From CAZFDT01 sp964518335 (GTDB taxonomy: Bacteria > Planctomycetota > Phycisphaerae > Phycisphaerales > Phycisphaeraceae), in the NCBI GenBank assembly GCA_964518335.1, contig CAZFDT010000086.1, positions 1 to 21,351 of the forward strand: a stretch of DNA of 21,351 nucleotides, in the 5' to 3' direction. Made by a program: the position numbers and the translations under genes. The notes beneath the pieces were generated by a model. It was given only the letters and a program-made list of their open reading frames with translations. It had not been told where the DNA came from and made no database searches. This document shows, piece after piece, positions 15,471-21,351 of the stretch. Each line of letters starts with the position of its first letter. The stretch's first letter is position 1.

Positions 15471-15574
15471 GGTTGCCCCTAAGCCGCTCGCCCAGCGAGG
15501 GTCAGGACGCCGCTCCCGGTGCTCGGGCCTCGCCGGCGCGAGGCGCCGACCCCCGTCTAGGAGGGCACGTCACT

Positions 15575-15603
15575 AAAATACCCGTAAGCAAGCATATTGT
15601 CAA
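15575..15603 (-). promoter_or_regulatory. Promoter of the minus-strand glycosidase/regulator operon
   Basis: Read on the minus strand, TTGACA (15603-15598), 17 bases and TATTTT (15580-15575) give a transcript starting near 15568, with a leader of about 97 bases. The spacer begins ATAT and ends GGG, exactly as in the divergent plus-strand promoter at 15685-15713. The leader contains a short CCTCG/CGAGG hairpin near 15525-15543. Confidence 0.75.
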
Positions 15604-15684
15604 TTCAATTCGCGGACGCCGAGGTGGCCTGTTTCTCGGAATGCACAGACATTACCGCTAATTGGGCCGACTCTCGCCGGGGTA

Positions 15685-15713
15685 TTGACAATATACATAG
15701 ATATGGGTATAAA
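15685..15713 (+). promoter_or_regulatory. Promoter of the second pseudopilin gene
   Basis: TTGACA (15685-15690), a 17-base spacer and TATAAA (15708-15713) form a near-consensus promoter with a predicted start near 15720, about 67 bases before the ATG. With its minus-strand partner it shares the pattern TTGACAATAT-N10-GGGTAT. The 316-base region between the two divergent genes is otherwise without a gene and is locally AT-rich. Confidence 0.82.
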
Positions 15714-15786
15714 CTATCCAGGCTGCGGCGGGCGGCGCCGTCACCGGCAAGTCGTCGATGTGTGTGCTCGTTGATCGGATGGACCC

Positions 15787-16665
15787 ATGACGCATCACAC
15801 AAACAAATGCACGCCTTCGACGGAACCGGCCGATCGGGCATCGAACCATCGACGGGCCGGGGCCTTCACCCTCATCGAACTCATCGTGGTGGTCTCGATC
15901 ATCGCCCTGCTCATCAGCCTGTTGCTGCCCGCCCTGACCAACGCGCGTGTCGCGGCCCGCGACATGCAGTGCCGCTCCAACCACCGCCAGTTCGCCATCG
16001 CCTACTTGTCCTACGTGACCGATGCCCGCGATCGAACCATTCGCCTAACCACCACGTGGGAGCAGCTCTATACCACGTTGGGCACCTACCACCCGGGCGT
16101 GTGGCGGGACCCGGCACTGTCCATGATCGGCTCGCCCGCCAACGACAAGCGATGGTGGCAATACGGATATCCGGGTCTCAGCGGCGTCTTCAACCGCGGG
16201 GTTTACTGCATCACGCGCCGTGCCGCCCCCATGGACGTGGTGCCCGTCCGGATGGGCGAACTGCCTAGCCCGGGAACCGTCGCGCTGTTCACGTGCAAGG
16301 CTCCGGTAGGCTCGCCGGGCAATAACAACAACATGGGCTGGACCGGCTTTGTCGGACCTCTGGCCATCAACCTCGACGGCCAAGTCTATTCGCCGTGGGC
16401 GGCCCATGGACCCAAACGACCCAATAACGGCATCTACCTCCTGGGCACCATGACCAATGTCTCCCGCCTCGATGGCAGCGTGCGCCAATATGCGTGGCGT
16501 GAGATCGTCGCCTTTGCAGCCTGGAGCAGCAACACCTACTCAGACGTACCGCCTTACCCGGGTCAGTCGTCGGGCCAGCGCGTGCCACGGGCATATCTAT
16601 GGAACGGCTACGCGCCGGGACGGCCGGGCAGTTCGCCGACGGCATCAGGTTGGATTCTCGAATAG
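15787..16665 (+). CDS. Pseudopilin (prepilin-type N-terminal cleavage/methylation protein)
   Basis: This 292-residue protein has a long basic leader, MTHHTNKCTPSTEPADRASN then HRRAGA, followed by FTLIELIVVVSIIALLISLLLPAL, the class III prepilin helix with Glu at +5. The residue before cleavage is Ala, as in the pseudopilin at 1204. The globular part contains MQCRSNHRQFAIAYLSYV and ends with a LDGSVRQYAWRE segment equivalent to the family's DGH/DGS motif. The ATG at 15787 is preceded only by a weak GGATGG. The 27-residue leader is longer than that of the first pseudopilin. It stands alone downstream of its own promoter and is divergent from the GH101-like operon. It ends 12 bases from the convergent dehydrogenase gene. 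It may be a surface or secretion pseudopilin co-expressed with the carbohydrate genes; this is inference. Confidence 0.87.
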   Translation: MTHHTNKCTPSTEPADRASNHRRAGAFTLIELIVVVSIIALLISLLLPALTNARVAARDMQCRSNHRQFAIAYLSYVTDARDRTIRLTTTWEQLYTTLGTYHPGVWRDPALSMIGSPANDKRWWQYGYPGLSGVFNRGVYCITRRAAPMDVVPVRMGELPSPGTVALFTCKAPVGSPGNNNNMGWTGFVGPLAINLDGQVYSPWAAHGPKRPNNGIYLLGTMTNVSRLDGSVRQYAWREIVAFAAWSSNTYSDVPPYPGQSSGQRVPRAYLWNGYAPGRPGSSPTASGWILE

Positions 16666-16677
16666 TCCGCAGCCGCC

Positions 16678-17712
16678 TCATCCGGGGGCGCTTCCGGGGC
16701 CGGCGGGCAACATCACCACCTTGAGCGTGTCGCCTTGATGCGCCAGGTCGAACGCCTGCCGGTACGCCGTCATCGGCACGCGATGCGTGATCCACTCGTC
16801 GAGCGCGAGCCGGCCCGCGTCGATCCACGCCAGCAGCTGCGCCTGCCGCCGCCCTTCCTTCACTCCGCGGACAAGCGCCACGTTGCTTCGTTGCAGTTGA
16901 CTCTCGCGGTACCCCGCCGATCCCGGCGCGATGCCGTACACGCCGACGCGGCCTTCGCCGCCGGCAAGCTCGATCGCCAGGTCCAGCGCCTCCACCGAGC
17001 CGACGGCTTCGATGACGACGTCGAACCCGCCTTGTTTCACGATGCGGTTGACCTGCGCATCCCACGGCCGCGCCGCGACGTAGTCGTCGGCGCCGCCGAT
17101 GCGATGAAAGCGATCGGCATGCTCGGGCCGTCGGCCGAACACCACCACGGGCGCGGCGCCCAGCAGCTTGGCACACTTGGCCGTCGCCAGCGCGACCGGG
17201 CCTGTGCCCACCACCGCCACCGCGCTGTGCGCCGTCACGCCGCATGTGATGCAGCAATCGAGCGTCTCCATCAGCGTGATCATCACTGTGGCCGCGGCGG
17301 GATCGATATCAGCCAGCAGGCGCTGCTGATCGTGCGGCAGCGGGTCGGGGCCGTACGCCACGCCCTGCCTGGCCCACTCGTCGATGACCAGCCCGTACTC
17401 GGCGAAACCGCCCCAGCAGCTTCGCCCCTCGCCCGGCACGTGATGGTCCCCCAGGCGCTGGCGGAACACGCGATCGCCCGGCCGAAAGTGCTCGACCCTC
17501 GGCCCGACCTCGACCACCGTGCTCACCACCTCGTGCCCCAGCACCACGGGAAACGTGCCGCTGAAAAACTCGCCGTGCAGCAGCTTGTGGTCGGTTGAGT
17601 TGCAGATCGAGCATGCGTCCATGCGCACCAGCGCTTCGTACTCGCCCGGCTCAGGCATGGGCAGGTCGCCCATCGCCAGAACGCCCGGTTGAATCGCCAT
17701 GACGGCTTTCAT
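16678..17712 (-). CDS. Zinc-type alcohol/polyol dehydrogenase (MDR superfamily)
   Basis: This 344-residue protein starts at ATG 17712 (MKAVMAIQPG); upstream open frame overlaps the reductase gene and is not used. Catalytic zinc ligands fit Cys37 (CNSTDHK) and His60-Glu61 (VVLGHEVV). The Rossmann motif is VVGTGPVALATAK (167-179), and strand 2 ends VVVFGRRPE, with Arg194-Arg195 instead of an acidic residue, which favours NADP(H). The four-cysteine structural-zinc lobe is missing: only Cys99 occurs between residues 85 and 105. The likely reaction is oxidation or reduction of a sugar, polyol or inositol-type alcohol. The gene lies 31 bases after the aldo/keto reductase stop, so the two probably form an operon transcribed from 18826-18854. 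Substrate is unknown. Confidence 0.9.
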   Translation of the reverse strand: MKAVMAIQPGVLAMGDLPMPEPGEYEALVRMDACSICNSTDHKLLHGEFFSGTFPVVLGHEVVSTVVEVGPRVEHFRPGDRVFRQRLGDHHVPGEGRSCWGGFAEYGLVIDEWARQGVAYGPDPLPHDQQRLLADIDPAAATVMITLMETLDCCITCGVTAHSAVAVVGTGPVALATAKCAKLLGAAPVVVFGRRPEHADRFHRIGGADDYVAARPWDAQVNRIVKQGGFDVVIEAVGSVEALDLAIELAGGEGRVGVYGIAPGSAGYRESQLQRSNVALVRGVKEGRRQAQLLAWIDAGRLALDEWITHRVPMTAYRQAFDLAHQGDTLKVVMLPAGPGSAPG

Positions 17713-17743
17713 GAGATTCCGTTTCTCACGCCTCGTCGGCGTG

Positions 17744-18772
17744 TCAGACTCTGCCCATGCCTCGGTAGCTGTCGGGGCTGCCGAGAATCCAGCCCAGTCC
17801 GATCGGCTCGCCATACGGGCGGTAGGGGACCATGTGGGCGATGTAGTCCACTGCAGCGAGCACGTCGGCGGGCAGCGCACCTGCCGCCCCCGCCGCGACG
17901 TTCTGCTCAACCTCGGCCGCCGAGCGCGCCCCCATCAGCACACAGTCCACGTCGGGGTTCGACAGCACAAATCGCAGCGCCAGCTCGGGCAGCGCGATCG
18001 CGCACTCGTCCGCCAGCCGGTACAGCCTGCGAAACTGCTCCCATCGCGCGTTCGACAGCCAGTGCGGGCGCGCGTGCACGATGGCATCGTACTTTCGGGC
18101 CAGCGCTCCCTGCTGCAGCGGCGAACCGACGATCACGCCCATGCCGCGCTCCTTCGCCGCGGGAATGACCGTGTCGCCCGCCTCGCGCCAGAGCAGGCTG
18201 TAGTTGAATGCGGTGAGCACCACGTCGAACCGGCCGCTGCGGACAAGGTGCTCCATCTCGTACACCGTGGTCCCCGCGAGTCCGGCATGTCCGATCAGGC
18301 CGTCGCACCGCAGGGCGTCGATCACCTCGAGCACCGGGCCTTGCAGCTGCGTCCAGTCGGTCCACCAGTCGTACTGGCCGGGGCGGTCCGGTTCGTGAAT
18401 CATCAGCAGGTCGATGCGGTCGCGGCCGAGCAGGCGCAGGCTGGTCCGCACCGAGTCGAGCAGGTGATCCTTGTTTCGCGGGTCGAACGGATCGGGCCGC
18501 CCGCCGAGTTTGGTGGAGACGATGACCGGCGTCGGCACGCCGCGGAGCGCTTGGCCGAGCACCTCTTCACTGTTGCCGTACGACGGCGCGGTGTCGATGT
18601 AGTTGATGCCCAACTCCAGCGCGCGATGCACCGCGTGCATGGCCTGCTGGAGTTCGGCGGCGAAGGATGCGACGAACAGACCGCCCAACCCGATGCGGCT
18701 GACGGTGAGGCCCGTGCGTCCCAGCGGCCGGGCGTCAAGCGGCGTCGTCGGGCTGATCGCGTGGCGGGTCAT
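17744..18772 (-). CDS. Aldo/keto reductase
   Basis: This 342-residue protein has the aldo/keto reductase barrel and the full catalytic tetrad: Asp60 (NYIDTAPSYG), Tyr65, Lys88 (VSTKLGG) and His126 (LMIHEPD). The NADP-side motifs SPLQQGALA and LMGARSAAEVEQN are also present. The length and SRIGLGG...YIDTAPSYG pattern resemble aldose 1-dehydrogenase and L-galactose-dehydrogenase-like members, so a free sugar released by the glycosidases is a plausible substrate (inference). The start is ATG 18772; no Shine-Dalgarno sequence is evident before it. It is the first gene of a two-gene unit with the dehydrogenase and is divergent from the GH43-like gene, with which it shares the control region at 18805-18854. 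Confidence 0.92.
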   Translation of the reverse strand: MTRHAISPTTPLDARPLGRTGLTVSRIGLGGLFVASFAAELQQAMHAVHRALELGINYIDTAPSYGNSEEVLGQALRGVPTPVIVSTKLGGRPDPFDPRNKDHLLDSVRTSLRLLGRDRIDLLMIHEPDRPGQYDWWTDWTQLQGPVLEVIDALRCDGLIGHAGLAGTTVYEMEHLVRSGRFDVVLTAFNYSLLWREAGDTVIPAAKERGMGVIVGSPLQQGALARKYDAIVHARPHWLSNARWEQFRRLYRLADECAIALPELALRFVLSNPDVDCVLMGARSAAEVEQNVAAGAAGALPADVLAAVDYIAHMVPYRPYGEPIGLGWILGSPDSYRGMGRV

Positions 18773-18804
18773 GCAGGGCGTGGCGGGGCGAGAGAGCAGG
18801 CCGG

Positions 18805-18833
18805 TTTACAATAAACTCACATTAGAGTATAAT
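18805..18833 (+). promoter_or_regulatory. Promoter of the GH43-like gene, probably producing a leaderless mRNA
   Basis: TTTACA (18805-18810), 17 bases and TATAAT (18828-18833, full consensus). The usual 6-8 bases from -10 to start place transcription at about 18840-18841, which is the A of the ATG start codon. No Shine-Dalgarno sequence precedes the ATG. Confidence 0.85.
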
Positions 18834-18837
18834 ACTC
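18825..18837. promoter_or_regulatory. Perfect 13-bp palindromic operator candidate
   Basis: GAGTAT-A-ATACTC is a perfect 6+1+6 inverted repeat. It covers the -10 boxes of both divergent promoters (TATAAT on plus, TATACT on minus). A protein bound here would block both at once. Eleven of the 13 bases recur at 5188-5198 over another -10 box. Which protein binds is unknown; the GntR-LacI hybrid encoded at 12200-13393 is the only regulator in the window. Confidence 0.65.
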
Positions 18838-18854
18838 GCCATGGCTACTGTCAA
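18826..18854 (-). promoter_or_regulatory. Promoter of the aldo/keto reductase-dehydrogenase operon
   Basis: On the minus strand, TTGACA (18854-18849), 17 bases and TATACT (18831-18826) predict a start near 18819 and a leader of about 47 bases. The -35 box lies within the first codons of the divergent GH43-like gene, so promoter and coding sequence overlap. Confidence 0.8.
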
Positions 18855-19872
18855 TCTCGGCACGCTGATGCGTCTGAGGCCGCCGGGCAGGGAGTCGTAC
18901 TTCACCATGGCAGGGTACTGCGTGTGGGACGGCTCGATCATCCGGGACGACACCGGCCGCTGTCATCTTTACGCCTCCCGCTGGCCCGCGGAGCTGGGTT
19001 ATCACGGGTGGCTGACGCATTCGCGGGTGATCCGCGCCGAGGCCGACCACCCGCTTGGGCCGTACACCTTCGTGGAGCAGATTGACGCGCTCAACGCCCA
19101 GCCGTGGGCGCGCGACATGGCCCACAACGCCCGCGTCCACCGCCTCGGCGACGCCTACGTCATGTTCTACATCGGCACCACCTGGGGCCATGACGATCCG
19201 CACATCGCACGCCGACAGTGCGACGGCGAGTCCCGCCGGCAGTGGACCGCCATCCGCTTCCGCCAGCGCATCGGCGTCGCCACCGCCCCCAGCGCCCGCG
19301 GGCCGTGGACGCCATGCCCGCACAACCCCGTGCTCCACCCCCGCCCCGGCGAGTGGGACCATGGCATGACCACCAATCCCACCGTCATGGTCCTGCCCGA
19401 CGGCCGCACGGGCATGGTCTACAAGTCCACCGCCGGCCGCGGCGCTCCGCTGCAGTTGGGCCTCGCGGTCGCCGACACGCCCGTCGGACCATACGCCCGA
19501 CTCCAGGACACACCCCTGTTCGCCGACGATGTCGAGGACCCTTTCGTCTGGCGCGAGGCGCAGATGTACCGCATGCTCATCAAGGACGACACGGGCGACA
19601 TCTGCGGCATCCAGTACGCCGGACTGCTGTATGAAAGCGATGACGGTCGCCGCTGGCGTCGCGTCAGCGACAGGCCCGCTTACGATCTGCGCGTGTCCTG
19701 GCGCGATGGGTCGCCCCCAGATGCGGCGCGTTTTGTCGAGCGGCCGTGTCTCGTCGTGGATCACGACGCCCGGCGATATCTGCTCAACGCCGTGTGGATC
19801 GACCCCGGTCCCAGCGGCGTGCTCGTCCGCGAAGTGCTGGCCATGCCCGGCTTGTCCACCTGCAGCGCATGA
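18841..19872 (+). CDS. GH43-like five-bladed propeller glycoside hydrolase
   Basis: This 343-residue protein lacks a signal peptide and is probably cytosolic. The propeller pattern of clan GH-F and related families is clear: WDGSIIRDDTGRCHLYASRW (Asp30), MAHNARVHRLGDAYVMFYIG, HGMTTNPTVMVLPDGRTGMV, VEDPFVW (Asp233) and FVERP (Glu300). Asp30, Asp233 and Glu300 are candidates for base, pKa modulator and acid, by analogy with GH43. Repeated GPW/GPY turns (SARGPW, PVGPYA, PLGPYT) close the blades. The start is ATG 18841, right at the predicted transcription start; the next in-frame ATG is at 18868, ahead of RLRPPGRESYF where family similarity seems to begin, so a shorter form is possible. It is divergent from the reductase operon. 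Substrate is unknown; a cytosolic oligosaccharide or glycoside is inferred. Confidence 0.82.
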   Translation: MATVNLGTLMRLRPPGRESYFTMAGYCVWDGSIIRDDTGRCHLYASRWPAELGYHGWLTHSRVIRAEADHPLGPYTFVEQIDALNAQPWARDMAHNARVHRLGDAYVMFYIGTTWGHDDPHIARRQCDGESRRQWTAIRFRQRIGVATAPSARGPWTPCPHNPVLHPRPGEWDHGMTTNPTVMVLPDGRTGMVYKSTAGRGAPLQLGLAVADTPVGPYARLQDTPLFADDVEDPFVWREAQMYRMLIKDDTGDICGIQYAGLLYESDDGRRWRRVSDRPAYDLRVSWRDGSPPDAARFVERPCLVVDHDARRYLLNAVWIDPGPSGVLVREVLAMPGLSTCSA

Positions 19873-19973
19873 TTGGCCCTGCCGTTGTCGCCGCCCCGGC
19901 GCGCGACAGAAGGGTGTCATCGAAAGACCAACGCGCCGAGCAGAGCCTGCGGCCGAGTCAGTACGCCACGGGC

Positions 19974-20639
19974 TCAGCTTCGGCGTCGTCGCGGCGCGGC
20001 GAGCGCGCCGCCGATCACCGCCAGCAGGGCGGTGGCCCCAGGCTCGGGGATCATGACCGTGAAGATGCGCGCCTCGTCCACGCCCAGCTCGGCAAACAGC
20101 GAAAATGAGACGGTGTTGAGATCGCCCGCGATCGTCAAGGTGTCCGTGCCCGGCAGGGTCTCGAACCCGCGGAAATCGTCGGACCCGGCCGTCGGATACG
20201 TCACCGTGCCCAGCCCGAAGAATGCGTCGGCGCCGAAGATCCACGGCGTGTGATTCTGAATGGCGACGACAACCTCATCGGGATCGAACGTCACCCCGCC
20301 GGTGAGTGTGGCGAACCCGCCGCCAATTGGGTCGAAGTGGACGAGGTAGCTGTTGAGCGCGGCGCCCGGGGGCAAAGCGAAGTAGGGCGGGCCGACGTCG
20401 CCATACGTGCCCGGCGCCGCGGGAACGTTATAGAGCAACGTCGGCGACGGCGGCACCACCGACGTGCCCTCGTCGAAGATGAAGATGCTCGTCGAGCTTT
20501 CCAGCGCCCCGCCGACGACCGACGCGGGCGGGGGGATCTCGACCATCGCGCCGCTGGTGGACAGAATTGCACCCATCGCAGAACTCACCGCCCACAGCGC
20601 CGCCACGCAACTCAACATCGAGCCGAGCGATCTGGACAT
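19974..20639 (-). CDS. Short PEP-CTERM protein of unknown function
   Basis: This 221-residue exported protein starts at ATG 20639, because GGAGG (20646-20650) lies exactly 6 bases upstream; a TTG at 20645 would directly abut the ribosome site. A signal peptide covers residues about 1-24 (ending SSAMG or MGA). The mature part is Gly-, Pro- and Thr-rich with predicted beta strands (STSIFIFDEG, LNSYLVHFDPIGGG, GVTFDPDEVVVAIQNH) and no catalytic motif that I recognise. The tail is IPEP, a short hydrophobic stretch and PRRRRS, a PEP-CTERM sorting signal. It converges with the GH43-like gene across a 101-base gap (19873-19973) in which I see no clear terminator. A function cannot be assigned beyond a likely surface or secreted protein. 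Confidence 0.87.
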   Translation of the reverse strand: MSRSLGSMLSCVAALWAVSSAMGAILSTSGAMVEIPPPASVVGGALESSTSIFIFDEGTSVVPPSPTLLYNVPAAPGTYGDVGPPYFALPPGAALNSYLVHFDPIGGGFATLTGGVTFDPDEVVVAIQNHTPWIFGADAFFGLGTVTYPTAGSDDFRGFETLPGTDTLTIAGDLNTVSFSLFAELGVDEARIFTVMIPEPGATALLAVIGGALAAPRRRRS

Positions 20640-20683
20640 GGTCAACCTCCATTGTCAACCCCCGCGTGTGAAATGAAGCGTTC

Positions 20684-20713
20684 AGTGTACCCGCCGCCAG
20701 CCCGCTCCGGCAA
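20684..20713 (-). promoter_or_regulatory. Weak promoter candidate for the third PEP-CTERM gene
   Basis: On the minus strand, TTGCCG (20713-20708), 18 bases and TACACT (20689-20684) are a loose match to sigma-70 boxes, about 45 bases ahead of the ATG. It is much weaker than the other promoters in the window. Confidence 0.3.
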
Positions 20714-20749
20714 GAGAAACCTTCACTAGACCTCCTGCAGGCGCCAAAG

Positions 20750-21310
20750 ATGCGCTCAGGGGGGCGTGCGACCCCGGTCGGCCCCCGGCCCCCGGTCGCC
20801 GGCAGCTTCGGAACGACCGACGACGGCACGACGCAGACCACGACCAACTACGTCATCGACGCCAACAACCACACCGGCTACGCCCAGGTGCTGGAAGAGA
20901 AGGACGCTTCCGCCCCCGGAAGTGTCACCAAGACCTACACCATCGGCCACGACGTGCTGGCCCAGCAGGCTGCGGCAATCGCTGCGGGCGCGGTGCTACG
21001 TTTCCTCTATGACGGCCATGGCTCAACACGCGCCCTCGTCAATGGCGCCGGCAGCAACGCCGGAATCCTCAACGATACTGTTGGCGGCAATGGTCTCCAG
21101 CTCTTCACCTACGACGCCTACGGCAACCTCGTCGGCTTCACGGGCACGGCGCTAACTCGCCTGCTCTACAGCGGCGAACTCACCGACGCCACGACGGGGC
21201 TGCAGTATCTAAGGGCGAGGTATTACGATCCGGCGACGGGGAGGTTTACGAGGAGTGATCCGTTCGCTGGGAATGTGAATGATCCGGTGTCGTTGCATAA
21301 GAGCACCTAA
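20750..21310 (+). pseudogene. RHS/YD-repeat protein, C-terminal core fragment truncated at both ends
   Basis: The recognisable part begins near 20808 with TTTNYVIDANNHTGYAQVLEE, continues through TKTYTIGHDVLAQ, FLYDGHGSTRALV and FTYDAYGNLVGF, and ends with the RHS core signature LQYLRARYYDPATGRFTRSD (about 21200-21259) and NDPVSLHK. Normal RHS proteins have many YD repeats before this point and continue after it with LHKYLYANANPVN-like sequence and a variable tip. Here the frame ends 13 bases inside the 20-bp terminal repeat, and the first 20 codons are low-complexity C/G sequence from the neighbouring gene's upstream region. It has no ribosome site. I read it as a remnant left by rearrangement plus IS insertion, not a working gene. 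Confidence 0.8.
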
Positions 21311-21317
21311 AAGAACT
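21298..21317 (-). repeat. Probable insertion-sequence terminal inverted repeat, right copy
   Basis: TAAGAGCACCTAAAAGAACT is the exact reverse complement of 35-54. It replaces the expected RHS continuation immediately after ...SLHK, so an element beginning here appears to have interrupted the RHS gene. Its outward sequence (21318-21351) differs from that outside the left copy, which fits the opposite end of the same element type. Confidence 0.6.
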
Positions 21318-21351
21318 CTTGACGGAATCTTCGCCTGCAGATGACGCTGCA

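Noticed and set aside
14277..15482. Long plus-strand frames (for example 401 codons) opposite the GH101-like gene
   Set aside because: Ala/Val/Arg-rich shadow sequence that would cross into the divergent promoter region; it has no motifs.
17699..18814. A 371-codon plus-strand frame opposite the aldo/keto reductase, and a 475-codon minus-strand frame at 18817-20244 opposite the GH43-like gene
   Set aside because: Both are antisense to genes with complete catalytic signatures and contain no domain features of their own.
20640..20807. Coding start of a functional RHS gene at 20750
   Set aside because: There is no ribosome site, and the first 20 codons are C/G-rich sequence unlike RHS repeats; real similarity starts only near 20808.
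1..21351. tRNA, rRNA or riboswitch genes
   Set aside because: I found no cloverleaf, conserved rRNA segment or known riboswitch core by eye. A covariance-model scan could not be run.

Overview
The window is GC-rich DNA that I read as coming from a Planctomycetota bacterium, most likely a Phycisphaerae-like lineage. The signs are three short-tailed PEP-CTERM surface proteins, two pseudopilin genes of the FTLIEL type, secreted glycosidases built from many modules, an RHS remnant, and no SusC/SusD pair. I ran no database search, so the taxonomy and the family names rest on motif recognition.

Layout, left to right. The window opens inside what looks like the end of an insertion sequence (35-54). 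A plus-strand group follows: a PEP-CTERM beta-propeller-like protein (124-1101), a pseudopilin (1204-1947), a secreted FG-GAP-like protein (1968-3341) and a clan GH-A glycosidase (3382-4923). After a G-rich spacer, a strong promoter (5169-5197) drives a PEP-CTERM LamG-like protein (5293-6150). That gene ends in an intrinsic terminator, and then comes a 1085-residue GH71-like multidomain enzyme (6239-9496). It meets tail to tail a minus-strand operon transcribed from 15.6 kb: a DUF5696/GH101-like protein (13383-15470), a GntR-LacI hybrid regulator (12200-13393) and a GH71-like/CBM-like/SUMF1-fold fusion (9504-12128). Divergent from this operon is a second pseudopilin (15787-16665). Next are a minus-strand aldo/keto reductase plus zinc-type alcohol dehydrogenase pair (18772-16678), a divergent GH43-like propeller glycosidase (18841-19872), a third PEP-CTERM protein (19974-20639, minus) and an RHS C-terminal fragment (20750-21310). 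The RHS fragment is cut off by an inverted copy of the same 20-bp end found at the left edge.

How it may work together (inference): this looks like a regulated carbohydrate-utilisation locus. The secreted enzymes would attack a polysaccharide, with alpha-1,3-glucan suggested by the two GH71-like catalytic parts. The cytosolic GH101-like and GH43-like proteins and the two oxidoreductases would process the released sugars or glycosides, and the sugar-responsive regulator would control the set. The non-coding DNA supports coordination. Five promoters with near-consensus -35 and -10 boxes and exactly 17-bp spacers can be read. Two of them share TTGACAATAT-N10-GGGTAT, and two others lie back to back over a perfect 13-bp palindrome, GAGTATAATACTC. 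Most of that palindrome recurs over the -10 box at 5.19 kb. One of these promoters starts so close to its gene that a leaderless mRNA is expected.

I saw no rRNA, tRNA, CRISPR array or complete transposase gene.
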